Of a DNA stretch of 64,000 nucleotides, positions 48,251 to 57,679 are shown one piece after another. Within the stretch, counting starts at the first letter, position 1. Every line of letters starts with the position of its first letter. Source of the stretch: Methylorubrum suomiense (GTDB taxonomy: Bacteria > Pseudomonadota > Alphaproteobacteria > Rhizobiales > Beijerinckiaceae); assembly GCF_022179765.1 (NCBI RefSeq), contig NZ_BPRE01000012.1, positions 1-64,000 on the forward strand, written 5' to 3'. The notes beneath the pieces were generated by a model. That model did no database searches. It was given only the letters and a program-made list of their open reading frames with translations, and was not told the DNA's origin. Made by a program: the position numbers and the translations under genes.

Positions 48251-51200
48251 CTATTCCGCCGGCACCGAATGACCGTGACCCTGCACATGCGTCGCGCCCG
48301 GCGCGGCCTCCGCGTTCTCGCCCGCGGCGACCTCCTTCGATTTGAAGAGACGCATCACCACCACGAAGAAGACGGGCACGAAGAACACCGCCAGCACGGT
48401 GGCCGAGATCATGCCGCCCATCACGCCGGTGCCGATGGCCTGCTGGCTCTTCGAGGCGGCGCCGGTGGCGATGGCGAGCGGCACCACGCCGAAGATGAAG
48501 GCGAGCGAGGTCATGACGATCGGGCGGAAGCGGAGCGTCGCCGCCTGGAGCGTCGCGTGGACGATGTCGGTCCCGGGCTTCCAGAGATCCTTGGCGAATT
48601 CCACGATCAGGATCGCGTTCTTGGCCGAGAGACCGATGATCGTGATGAGTCCGATCTTGAAATAGACGTCGTTGGGCATCTCCCGCAGATAGACCGCCGC
48701 CACCGAGCCGATCACGCCGAGCGGGATCACGAGCAGCACCGAGAACGGGATCGACCAGCTCTCGTAGAGCGCGGCCAGGCACAGGAACACGATCAGCACC
48801 GAGAGCGCCAGCAGCAGCGAGGCCTGGCTTCCGGCCTGCTTCTCCTGCAGCGACTGGCCGGTCCAGACATGGCCGAAGCCCTTGGGCAGTTGCTGCATCA
48901 GCCGCTCCATCTCGGCGATGGCGTCGCCGGAGGTGTAGCCGGCCCGCGGTTCGCCGGTGAAGCGCACCGATTGATAGCCGTTGAAGCCGACGATCTGGCT
49001 CGGCCCCATGCTCCATCGCAGGTCGGCGAAGGAGGACATCGGCACCATGGTGCCCTGGCTGTTCTTCACCGCGTAGTTCAGCAGATCGGTCGCCTGCATG
49101 CGCTGGAACTGCTCGGCCTGAACGTAGACGCGCTGCATCTTGCCGCGGTTCGGGAAGTCGTTGGTGTAGACCGAGCCGAGATTGACCTGGATCGCGGCGT
49201 TGATGTCCTCGAACTTGACGCCGAGGGCGGCCGCCTTCTCGCGGTCGATGATGAGCTCGGCCTGGGGCGTGGGCGGCAGGCCCTCGATCTTGACCGCCTT
49301 CAGGATCGGACTCTGCTTGGCGAGCGCGAGCAACTGCGCCTCCGCTGCCGTGAGGGCCGAATAGCCCTTCTGGGCGCGGTCCTGCAGGCGGAACGAGAAG
49401 CCCGCCGCGTTGCCGAGATTGTCCACCGGCGGCGGTTCCTGGGCGTCGATCACCGCGTCGCGATAGCCGCCGAGCGCCGCGTTGGTGCCGGCCACCAGGG
49501 CGGCGGCGGAATTGGAGGCGTTGCGCTCGGACCAGGGCTTCAGGGTGACGAAGGCCTGAGCGAGGTTCGGGCCCTGACCGGAGAACGAGAAGCCGTTGAG
49601 CATCGTCACCGTGGCGACGCCTTCCTGCGCCATCAGGTGCTCCTCGACCTTGCGCACGGCCCCCTGCGTCCGGTTGAACGAGGCGCCGGGCGGGGTCTGG
49701 ATATCGACGGTGAAGAAGCCCTGATCCTCCACCGGCAGGAAGCCTTCCGGCAGGCGCAGGAAGGCGAAGGCGGTGCCGGCGACCAGCGCGACGTAGATCA
49801 TCATGACGCGACCGGACTTCTTGATGCACCACGCGGTGCCGCGTCCGTAGCGGGCGGTCTCCCGGTCGACGATCCGGTTGAACCAGCCGAAGAAGCCCTT
49901 CTTGGCGTGGCCGTGACCCTTCTCGATGGGCTTCAGGAAGGTGGCGCAGAGAGCCGGCGTCAGCGACAAGGCGAGCAGCGCCGAGAAGCCGATCGAGGTC
50001 ACCATCGCGATCGAGAACTGGCGATAGATGATGCCGACCGAGCCGGGGAAGAACGCCATCGGGATGAACACCGCGACCAGCACCAGCGTGATGCCGATGA
50101 TCGCCCCGGTGATCTGACTCATCGCCTTGCGGGTGGCTTCCTTGGGCGGCAACCCCTCCTCGGCCATGATGCGCTCGACGTTCTCGACCACGACGATGGC
50201 GTCGTCGACGAGGATGCCGATGGCGAGCACCATGCCGAACATTGTCAGCACGTTCACCGAGAAGCCGGCGAGCAGCATCACCGTCACCGTGCCCATCAGG
50301 GCGATCGGCACGACGATGGTCGGGATGAGGGTGTAGCGGATGTTCTGCAGGAACAGGAACATCACGATGAACACCAGCACCACCGCCTCGACCAGGGTCA
50401 TCATGACCTTCTTGATCGAGGCCTTCACGGCGGGGGTGATGTCGTAGGGGATGTCCCACTTGAGGCCCGGCGGGAAGAACTGTGACAGCTCCTCCATCTT
50501 GGCGCGGATGGCGCCCGCCGTCTCCAGCGCGTTGCCGTCGGGGGCCAGGGTGACCGAGATGCCGGCGGCCTCGCCGCCGTTCAGGCGGGTCGAGAATTGG
50601 TAGGCGTCGCCGCCGAGTTCGATCCGGGCGACGTCGCGCAGGCGCACGTTCGAGCCGTCGGAATTGGCGCGCAGCACGATGGCGCCGAAATCGTCCACGG
50701 TGCTGAGCTGGCCCTTGACGATGATCGGCGCGAAGGTCGCGTGATCGACCGGGCTCGGCTGGGCGCCGACGGCGCCGGAGGCGATCTGGATGTTCTGGTT
50801 GCGGATCGCGTCGGTCACGTCGTCGGGGGTGAGCGAGAGACCCCGCAGCTTGTCCGGATCAATCCAGACGCGCAGGGAGCGCTCGGTGGAGTAGAGCGTC
50901 GCGCGGCCGACGCCGGGGATGCGCCGGATCTCGTTCAGCACGTTGCGCATCAGGAAGTCGCCGAGCCCGATCTCGTCCATCTTCCCGTCGGTCGAGACCA
51001 GGGTGATGATGTTGAGGGTCGCGGCGGAGGCCTCCTCCACGAGGATGCCGTTCTGGCGGACCTCCGCGGGCAGGCGCGCCTCGACGCGCTTCAGGCGGTT
51101 CTGCACCTCGACGGAGGCCAGGGCCGGATCGGTGCCGGGCTGGAAGGTCGCGGTGATGTTGATCGAGCCGAACGAGTCGGTGGTCGACTCGAAGCTCATG

Positions 51201-51424
51201 ATGTTGGCCGCGCCGTTCAGCTCGTCCTCGATGAGGCGGGTCGTGCCGGTATAGAGGCTCTCGACCGAGGCGCCGGGGAAGGCGGTCGACAGGGCGATCG
51301 AGGGCGGGGCGATCACCGGATACTGCGCCACCGGCAGCATCGGGATCGAGAGCGCGCCGCCCAGAATGATGAACAGCGCGACGACCCAGGCGAAGACCGG
51401 GCGGTCGATGAAGAAGCGGGCCAT
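48251..51424 (-). CDS. RND multidrug efflux pump, HAE1 family (AcrB-like)
   Basis: A 1057-residue inner-membrane proton/drug antiporter. It begins MARFFIDRPVFAWVVALFI, typical of AcrB homologues, has twelve expected helices with two large periplasmic loops, and GILVDDAIVVVENVERIM gives the paired Asp of helix 4 that carry protons. The C-terminal tail is Ala/Glu-rich. With the adaptor upstream it makes an AcrAB-type pump; no TolC-like channel or TetR repressor lies next to them. Confidence 0.94.
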   Translation of the reverse strand: MARFFIDRPVFAWVVALFIILGGALSIPMLPVAQYPVIAPPSIALSTAFPGASVESLYTGTTRLIEDELNGAANIMSFESTTDSFGSINITATFQPGTDPALASVEVQNRLKRVEARLPAEVRQNGILVEEASAATLNIITLVSTDGKMDEIGLGDFLMRNVLNEIRRIPGVGRATLYSTERSLRVWIDPDKLRGLSLTPDDVTDAIRNQNIQIASGAVGAQPSPVDHATFAPIIVKGQLSTVDDFGAIVLRANSDGSNVRLRDVARIELGGDAYQFSTRLNGGEAAGISVTLAPDGNALETAGAIRAKMEELSQFFPPGLKWDIPYDITPAVKASIKKVMMTLVEAVVLVFIVMFLFLQNIRYTLIPTIVVPIALMGTVTVMLLAGFSVNVLTMFGMVLAIGILVDDAIVVVENVERIMAEEGLPPKEATRKAMSQITGAIIGITLVLVAVFIPMAFFPGSVGIIYRQFSIAMVTSIGFSALLALSLTPALCATFLKPIEKGHGHAKKGFFGWFNRIVDRETARYGRGTAWCIKKSGRVMMIYVALVAGTAFAFLRLPEGFLPVEDQGFFTVDIQTPPGASFNRTQGAVRKVEEHLMAQEGVATVTMLNGFSFSGQGPNLAQAFVTLKPWSERNASNSAAALVAGTNAALGGYRDAVIDAQEPPPVDNLGNAAGFSFRLQDRAQKGYSALTAAEAQLLALAKQSPILKAVKIEGLPPTPQAELIIDREKAAALGVKFEDINAAIQVNLGSVYTNDFPNRGKMQRVYVQAEQFQRMQATDLLNYAVKNSQGTMVPMSSFADLRWSMGPSQIVGFNGYQSVRFTGEPRAGYTSGDAIAEMERLMQQLPKGFGHVWTGQSLQEKQAGSQASLLLALSVLIVFLCLAALYESWSIPFSVLLVIPLGVIGSVAAVYLREMPNDVYFKIGLITIIGLSAKNAILIVEFAKDLWKPGTDIVHATLQAATLRFRPIVMTSLAFIFGVVPLAIATGAASKSQQAIGTGVMGGMISATVLAVFFVPVFFVVVMRLFKSKEVAAGENAEAAPGATHVQGHGHSVPAE

Positions 51425-51507
51425 GGGGCTCGGTGCGTCCTGTCGATTTTTTCCGGAGCGGCGGACCCGTGGGTCCGCCGAGGGCGCTCATTCCTCCATC
51501 CACTCCG

Positions 51508-51625
51508 CCTCATCCTGAGATGCTGAGCGTCAGCTCAGCCTCGAAAGAGGACTCCAGAAGTCGCAGCGATCCCTGGAGCCCTCCTTCGAGGGCGCCGCTT
51601 CGCGTCGCCGCCTCAGGATGAGGGG
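51508..51625. repeat. Palindromic intergenic repeat, copy E
   Basis: About 118 bp with CCTCATCCTGAGATGCTGAG on the left and CCGCCTCAGGATGAGGGG on the right, and the inner GGAGCCCTCCTTCGAGG block. It lies in the 242 bp between the adaptor and pump genes of the efflux operon. Confidence 0.85.
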
Positions 51626-51666
51626 AATGGGTGGGAGGTCATTGGACGAATAGCCTCGAAAGGGAA

Positions 51667-53001
51667 TCAGTCCTGGAACTGATGGGCGACCGGCCGGGCG
51701 ACCGATCCGGTGGCGGCCTCCTTGTCGCTCAGCTTTTCCTGGCCGTCGGTGTCGTGGCTGTCGGCATCGATCGGCTTGCCGGCGTCGGGCGAGGCCTCGG
51801 TCTTCCAGCGGACCTGCTTCACCTCGGTGCCGGCGACGATCTTCTGGAAGCCCTCGACCACGACCTTCTGGCCGGATTCGAGGCCCTCGCGGATCAGCCA
51901 GTTGCCGCCCACCACCGGGCCGACCTCGACCGGCTGGAGCATGACGCGGTTGTCGTCCTTGACCACCCAGACCTCGGGCTTGCCGTCGTTGGAGCGCTGG
52001 ATCGCCTGCTGCGGCACCGCGATGGCGTCGGAATCGATGCCCTGCTTGATCCGCGCGCGGACATACATGCCGGGGAACAGCTCGTCGTGCGGGTTGGGGA
52101 ACTGCACCCGCAGGGTGACCTGTCCGGTGCTCGGATCGGCGGTCACGTCGGAGAACAGCAGGCGACCGGCCGAGCCGTAGAGCGTGCCGTCATCCATGAT
52201 CAGATGGACGTTGGCGGTGTCGTGGGACAGCTTCGACAACTCGCCCGAGGCGATGTCGCGGCGCAGCTTGTTCAGCTCGCCGACCGACTGGGTGATGTCG
52301 ACATAGATCGGATCGAGCTGCTGGATGGTGGCGAGAACGCCGGTCGAGCCGGACTCGATCAGCGTGCCCTCGGTGAGCAGCGCCCGGCCGATGCGGCCCG
52401 AGATCGGCGCCCGCACATCGGTCCAGGACAGGTTGAGCTTGGCCCGGTCGCGGGCGGCCCGGGCGCCGGCGACCTCCGCCTCGGCCTGCTTCTTGCCGGC
52501 GAAGGCGGTGTCGTACTGCGCCTGGCTCGCGGTGTTGCGGGCGAGCAGGGTCTCCAGGCGTTCGGCCTGCTGGTTGGCGAGCACCAGCGCCGCCTCGCGG
52601 TTCGCGAGCGTCGCCTCCTGGCTGGCGAGTTCGACCTGATAGGGGGCCGGATCGATCTTGTAGAGGATGTCGCCCTCGTTGACCTGGCTGCCCTGCTCGA
52701 ACAGCCGTTTGACCACGAGGCCGGAGACGCGGGAGCGAACCTCGGCGATCCGCATCGGCGCGACGCGGCCCGGCAGATCGCGCACGTAGGGGATCGGCTG
52801 CGGCTTGACCGTGACCACGCTCACCTCGGGCGGCGGTGCAGGCACCGCGGCGGCGGTCTTCTGCTCGTTGCAGGCCGAGACCGCGACCATCACGGCGCTG
52901 ACCAGCAGGGTGGCCGGGATCGTCCAGCGGGAGCGGAGGCGTCCGGCCTCGTGCCCGGCGGGACCGGAGAGGAGTTCGGGCGTCTGGGGGGACGGCGTCA
53001 C
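51667..53001 (-). CDS. RND efflux periplasmic adaptor (AcrA-like)
   Basis: A 444-residue membrane-fusion protein. The N-terminus is long (about 26 residues before the hydrophobic helix) and VSACNEQK fits a lipobox with Cys44. Then come the biotinyl-lipoyl-like half-motifs (YVRDLPGRVAPMRIAEVRSR and LSWTDVRAPISGRIGRALL), an alpha-hairpin with coiled coil between them (ATLANREAALVLANQQAERL), and beta-barrel regions. GTG 53001 has AGGAG 12 nt upstream. It bridges the pump to an outer-membrane channel. Confidence 0.92.
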   Translation of the reverse strand: MTPSPQTPELLSGPAGHEAGRLRSRWTIPATLLVSAVMVAVSACNEQKTAAAVPAPPPEVSVVTVKPQPIPYVRDLPGRVAPMRIAEVRSRVSGLVVKRLFEQGSQVNEGDILYKIDPAPYQVELASQEATLANREAALVLANQQAERLETLLARNTASQAQYDTAFAGKKQAEAEVAGARAARDRAKLNLSWTDVRAPISGRIGRALLTEGTLIESGSTGVLATIQQLDPIYVDITQSVGELNKLRRDIASGELSKLSHDTANVHLIMDDGTLYGSAGRLLFSDVTADPSTGQVTLRVQFPNPHDELFPGMYVRARIKQGIDSDAIAVPQQAIQRSNDGKPEVWVVKDDNRVMLQPVEVGPVVGGNWLIREGLESGQKVVVEGFQKIVAGTEVKQVRWKTEASPDAGKPIDADSHDTDGQEKLSDKEAATGSVARPVAHQFQD

Positions 53002-53328
53002 GATGGGGTCGCTCCTACGATACGCTCGACGCGCGCCGTCTCCCGCCGAACGGGAGGCGCCTCGTCTTAGGAATCACGGCCGGCCGCGAAGGGGGGCGGT
53101 CGGTCGTGGCAATCGCCGGGCCAAGGGGCGATCAAGGGAGGCGATCACGGGATGATCGCGCGAGGCGCATGCCTCGTGGCCCGTACGGATGGATGCCAAG
53201 GGGCATCCGAGAAAGACGGCCACCGATCGTAGCCGGTCACGGCCGAGGGCATCCTGAGGACGAAGTTTGGCATTCCCACGACGGGCGGGGAGGCCAAGGG
53301 TCCGAAAACGACGCCGCGCGGCGATCGC
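53002..53328. other. Intergenic region upstream of the efflux operon
   Basis: 327 bp with overlapping open frames that resemble nothing and lack ribosome sites. It should carry the efflux operon promoter. I see no clear operator palindrome. Confidence 0.45.
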
Positions 53329-53700
53329 TCAGGCGCGAGGGGGACGCTCGAGGAGCGGATGGTCGGTCCCATCGGGCGAATGGTCGGAGCGCGGGCGACC
53401 GCCCGCGGACGACAGAGTCGGCACCGGGCTCGGAAGCGACGGACCGAACCGCAGATGCGTTTCCGACTCGTCGAGGTCGATCGCCGCGTGATCGATGCGC
53501 GAACCCGTCGACGGCTCGGCCGCGTTCGGCTGCTCGAAGGCGGTCTCGTAACGGTGACCTCCGACGCCGAAGGCCGCGTTGGCCGGCGATGCCAGGACGA
53601 CGAGCAGGCTCAGGAGCCCGGCCAGAGCGGACAGGACGAGGCGTGTCGGAAGGCCTGCGGTCGCGCGGCCGGAACGGGCTGTGCTGTTGAAAAGCGTCAC
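53329..53700 (-). CDS. Hypothetical exported protein
   Basis: About 123 residues from GTG 53700. A positively charged start (TARSGRATAG) and hydrophobic run LVLSALAGLLSLLVVLAS end in ANAAF, a good signal peptide. The mature part is polar with Pro/Ser/Asp-rich sequence (SSAGGRPRSDHSPDGTDHP) and no known domain. The longer frame begins at 53808. A plus-strand frame overlaps it, but only the minus frame shows a signal peptide, so it is preferred with reserve. Confidence 0.5.
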   Translation of the reverse strand: MTLFNSTARSGRATAGLPTRLVLSALAGLLSLLVVLASPANAAFGVGGHRYETAFEQPNAAEPSTGSRIDHAAIDLDESETHLRFGPSLPSPVPTLSSAGGRPRSDHSPDGTDHPLLERPPRA

Positions 53701-54000
53701 GGTGACCCGAGTGTGGGGGAGGATTCCGTTCCGTTCAATCGCCTGCGACATTCTGGCCAGAGTGGGTCGAGGGAGAAGCGCCATCTCCGGAATGACATGG
53801 GAACGCATGAACTTGCCGGCTCAGCATCGCCGCAGCCGGTAAACGGAACGTCATCGTCCCCGCGCATGGCGGTGTCCCATTCGCGGCGGGTGTTGCCCGA
53901 TTCCCACGCTTTCGCCTTCCTCCTGCCCCGTCCCGCGGCCCAGAACCGGGCATGGTCCCCCCTGAAGCGGGGTCGGACCGACCCTTCGAGGAGGATCGAC

Positions 54001-54582
54001 TTGCCGAACCGTCATTCGCGACTGCCGCGCCTCGCCGCGTTGCTGGCCCTGGGCGGCGCCGTCGCCGCCGCCATGCCGGCCCGCGCCAACCCGCTCGACA
54101 GCGGGCCGCTCGCCGACTTCATCAACGTCTTCAAGACCCAGGCCATTCCCCGGGAAACGGTCGCCTATGCCGGCAAGGAGAAGCCCGGCACCATCGTGGT
54201 CTCGACCTCGCAGCGCCGGCTCTACTACGTGCTCGGCGGCGGCGCGGCGATCCGCTACGGCGTCGGTGTCGGGCGGCAGGGCTTCTCGTGGTCCGGCACC
54301 AAGACGGTGACGGGCAAGAAGGAATGGCCGGCTTGGCGCCCGCCGGCACAGATGCTCGCCCGCCGCCCCGATCTGCCGCGCTACATGGCCGGCGGCCAGG
54401 ACAACCCGCTCGGCGCGCGCGCCATGTATCTCGGCTCCTCGCTCTACCGGATCCACGGGTCCAACGAGCCGGAAACCATGGGCGCCGCCGTGTCCTCGGG
54501 CTGCATCCGGATGACCAACAAGGACGTGGTCGATCTCTATGATCGCGTCCGCGTCGGCACCAAGGTGGTCGTCAAGGACTGA
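54001..54582 (+). CDS. L,D-transpeptidase (YkuD/ErfK family)
   Basis: A 193-residue exported enzyme. The signal peptide ends at ARA (residue 29). The YkuD catalytic motif is complete: His152 in YRIHGSNEPETMG and SSGCIRM with the nucleophile Cys168. Such enzymes form 3-3 cross-links or attach proteins to peptidoglycan. TTG 54001 is chosen because AGGAGG lies 6 nt upstream and the signal peptide begins there; the open frame upstream is not coding. Confidence 0.88.
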   Translation: MPNRHSRLPRLAALLALGGAVAAAMPARANPLDSGPLADFINVFKTQAIPRETVAYAGKEKPGTIVVSTSQRRLYYVLGGGAAIRYGVGVGRQGFSWSGTKTVTGKKEWPAWRPPAQMLARRPDLPRYMAGGQDNPLGARAMYLGSSLYRIHGSNEPETMGAAVSSGCIRMTNKDVVDLYDRVRVGTKVVVKD

Positions 54583-54589
54583 TCGTTCG

Positions 54590-54620
54590 GCGCCCGCGGA
54601 CGATCCGGATCTGCGGGCGC
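54590..54620 (+). terminator. Hairpin after the L,D-transpeptidase gene
   Basis: An 11-bp stem with one mismatch (GCGCCCGCGGA with TCTGCGGGCGC) and a 9-nt loop, starting 7 bp after the stop. No T-run follows. Confidence 0.35.
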
Positions 54621-55151
54621 ACCATATCGGACCGCCCTGCCGGTCCTGTCGGCCACGCGTCCGCCCTCGATCGCCACCGCTTCGCGCGACGGTCGCCCGC
54701 TCCGGCGCCGCGATCCTGTCCTCGTCTGCGGGTCGATCGATGCGCCGCGCCCGGCACCAGTGCCGGAATCGGCCGGAAGCGCATTGTCCGCCACGCCGCT
54801 GCGGGGGCGGGCCGTCGTGGGGATCACGCCCCCGGTCCAGGCCATGATGTACCCGGATCCCGCGATTCGCCCGGGCTCGACAGGGTGCGCCGTACGGCCA
54901 GCCGTCGGCCGCCTCGGGTGTCGCCCTCCCGATCGCGCGCTCGTTTCCACAGGTCGGTCGGGAGACTGTGCCATCCTTGCCACAATCCTTCGTCTCAAGC
55001 GCCGAGTTTGGAGCTGATAAAAACCGATAAAGGTCCAGTTTGAAAACACTCTAATCAGTTGAAGGCGCTGGAAAGGGGCGCAAGCTTGACGGTCAATTTG
55101 ACCGCGTCGTAGCGCAGGTTTCGTGACGTGCCTATACGAGTGGCTACAAAT
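54621..55151. other. Upstream region of the TonB-dependent receptor
   Basis: About 530 bp without a supported gene. The last 140 bp are markedly AT-richer than the surroundings (for example GATAAAAACCGATAAAGG near 55017). This is where a promoter and iron-responsive site would be; I could not find a clear Fur or Irr box. Confidence 0.5.
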
Positions 55152-57365
55152 ATGACTTATAATTACAAGCAAAAGACAATATGTCATTTTAAAAAGTCAG
55201 TATTAATTGCAGTCGTGGCTGGCAGTGGATCCGGGCTGTCATGGACGGCGGCTTCCGCGCAGCAGGCCGCAGATGTCGGGCAGGAAGTCCGGCTGGAGGA
55301 GCTTTCGGTATCGGGCAACGCCCGCGGCGCGGGTGTCGGAGCCGGTGACGGTGCAGGCGTTCCACGGCTGAAGGCGGACGGTTACCTAGCCAAGGAAAGC
55401 GTCAGCGCAACTCGAACGCAGACCCCTCTGCGCCAAGTCCCGCAGACCGTCGTCGTCGTGCCGGCGCAGGCGCTCACGGATGCAGCGGCAACGCGGATCG
55501 ACAGCGCGCTCGATCTCGCCGGCGTGGGCCGGGCCAACAATTTCGGCGGCCTCGGCCTGTCGGAATTCACGATCCGCGGCCTCGCCACCGGCGAGTATTA
55601 TCGTAACGGATTCCCGATCAACCGCGGCTATCCGAACGCGCCGAAGATCGTCTCGATCGAGCGCGTCGAGGTCCTCAAGGGGCCGTCGGCCTTCCTCTAC
55701 GGCCGGGGCGATCCGGGCGGCACCTTCAACATCGTCACCAAGCAGCCGCTGGCCGAGCGCTCGCTGACCGTGGGCCAGCAGATCGGCAGCTTCAACAGCA
55801 AGCGCACCACCTTTGATGCCAACACGGGCGCATTGGATGCGAACGGGCAGGTGTTCGCCCGCGTCACCGGTGCCCTCGAGGACAATGGCAGCTTCCGCGA
55901 CTACGTATCCAGCGACCGCTACTACATCGCCCCCGTGATCGCCTGGAAACCCTCCGCCGACACGACGATCACCCTGGAAGGCGAGTTCCTGAGCACCGCC
56001 CAGCCCCTCGACCGGGGCATCGTGCCGATCAATCGCGACGTCCGGGTGGCGCCGCGCAACCGCTTCATCGGCGAGCCGGCGATCGGGCCGAACTACAACG
56101 ACAATGCCGTGGGCCAGCTGCGCATCGAGCACCGGATCGACCCGAATTGGGTCGTCACCGCCGGGGCGCAACTCCTCGGCGGCACCATTCGCGGCGACGC
56201 CATCGGGACGCTCGGCGGATTCATCACCCGGCCCGTCGTCAACCGGGTCAACGAATTGCGTGACCTGACTTGGTCGGACATCAACCTGCAGCTCAACCTT
56301 GCGGGCAAGTTCGAGACCGGTCCGTTCCGCCACACCCTGCTCATGGGCCTCGAATACGACCGCCTGCGCTATCGCGAGATCTTCGCGCGGTCGAACGTGA
56401 ACAGGTTCCCGTTCAGCCTCAACCTGCTGGAGCCGAGCTACGGCCAGACCTTGCCGCCGATCACGAACTCGGTCACCGATTTCCTCCAGCACACCGAGAG
56501 CTTTGCGGGCTACGTTCAGGATCAGATCGACATCACGCCGCGTCTGCACGCGCTGGTCGGCGTGCGGGTCGAGGGGCTCGACCGCTCCACCATCGCCTAC
56601 AACGCGCCCGCCACCCAGACGGCCAATCCGGCGACCCGCAACGCGACGGTCGCGACACCGCGCTTCGGCCTCGTCTACGACGTGACCGACACCGTCTCGG
56701 TCTACGGCAACTACGCCCGCTCGTTCCGGCCCAACAACGGTGTCGACCGCAACGCGCAGCCCCTGCCCTTCCAGGGGGGCGAGGGCATCGAGGCCGGCGC
56801 CAAGGTCGCGCTTCTCGACGGGCGTCTCAATCTGAACGCGGCAGTGTTCGACATCCGGCGCACCAACGTGCAGACCACCGACCCGGCCAACACGAATTTC
56901 TCCATCGCCGCCGGCGAGTTGCGCAGCCGCGGCTTCGACCTGAGCATCGCGGGCTACCTCGCGCCAGGCTGGCGGGTGATCGGCACCTACGCCTATGTCG
57001 ATGCCGCCGTGAAGCGCGACACCACGATACCGGTCGGAACCCGGCTGGCGAACGTGCCGATGAACAGCTTCGGGATGCAGAGCGTCTACGAGTTCCAGGG
57101 TGGCCCGCTGCGAGGGCTCGGTCTGGGCGGCGGTCTGACCTATGTCGGCGCCCGCAACGGTGGGACGGCAGCGTCGACGTTCCGGTTGCCCGAGTACACG
57201 GTCGTCAACCTGATCTCCTATTACTGGATCACGCCGGAGGTGAAGATCTATCTCAACGTCGAGAACCTACTCGACAAGGTCTATTACGATCGCGCCTACC
57301 AGAACCGTTACGCCACGCCGGGTCTGCCCCGCGCGATCATGGGCGGTGTCTCGGCGCGGTTCTGA
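55152..57365 (+). CDS. TonB-dependent siderophore receptor
   Basis: A 737-residue outer-membrane receptor. A signal peptide ends near SAQ; the plug domain has VPQTVVVVPAQAL and IERVEVLKGPSAFLYGRGDP, and the barrel ends NLLDKVYYDRAYQNRY and GGVSARF with the terminal Phe. The plug and barrel resemble FhuA/FpvA-type ferric-siderophore receptors; there is no N-terminal signalling domain, so no sigma/anti-sigma link is expected and none is present. The first 60 bp are AT-rich with rare codons. ATG 55152 is chosen; GTG 55128 is possible. Confidence 0.9.
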   Translation: MTYNYKQKTICHFKKSVLIAVVAGSGSGLSWTAASAQQAADVGQEVRLEELSVSGNARGAGVGAGDGAGVPRLKADGYLAKESVSATRTQTPLRQVPQTVVVVPAQALTDAAATRIDSALDLAGVGRANNFGGLGLSEFTIRGLATGEYYRNGFPINRGYPNAPKIVSIERVEVLKGPSAFLYGRGDPGGTFNIVTKQPLAERSLTVGQQIGSFNSKRTTFDANTGALDANGQVFARVTGALEDNGSFRDYVSSDRYYIAPVIAWKPSADTTITLEGEFLSTAQPLDRGIVPINRDVRVAPRNRFIGEPAIGPNYNDNAVGQLRIEHRIDPNWVVTAGAQLLGGTIRGDAIGTLGGFITRPVVNRVNELRDLTWSDINLQLNLAGKFETGPFRHTLLMGLEYDRLRYREIFARSNVNRFPFSLNLLEPSYGQTLPPITNSVTDFLQHTESFAGYVQDQIDITPRLHALVGVRVEGLDRSTIAYNAPATQTANPATRNATVATPRFGLVYDVTDTVSVYGNYARSFRPNNGVDRNAQPLPFQGGEGIEAGAKVALLDGRLNLNAAVFDIRRTNVQTTDPANTNFSIAAGELRSRGFDLSIAGYLAPGWRVIGTYAYVDAAVKRDTTIPVGTRLANVPMNSFGMQSVYEFQGGPLRGLGLGGGLTYVGARNGGTAASTFRLPEYTVVNLISYYWITPEVKIYLNVENLLDKVYYDRAYQNRYATPGLPRAIMGGVSARF

Positions 57366-57679
57366 GGTTGCGATGCCGGCGGTGACGCGGCCGCGCCCGG
57401 ATGGGAGCCTCGTCCGCCGCTTGAGCCGCCGCGACGAGGCGTGTACGGCGCAAGCGTCATGCCTTCGCCTCATTCGAGGGGAAAGCAGGCCGCCCGCTCG
57501 TCCGGACGAGGATCGCGCCGGGCCCGCCTTGCGCGGCGCGGCGCAGTTCGGACAAGGGGCTCCGCGGGGTCCCGTCGCCGCGACGAGCCGGGCCGCATTT
57601 TCGTAAGACCGGTGCGCATCCTTCAAAAGGCGCTACGTCAACGTTCCAGGCGCCATCCGTCAAAGGGGTCATAACGCCG
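57366..57679. other. Intergenic region, TonB receptor to IalB
   Basis: 314 bp holding only mutually overlapping open frames without family likeness. It presumably carries the IalB-family promoter; nothing specific is seen. Confidence 0.45.

Noticed and set aside
48269-50485. Long plus-strand frame antisense to the efflux pump
   Set aside because: His/Arg/Glu-rich shadow of the AcrB-like frame, with no recognisable fold.
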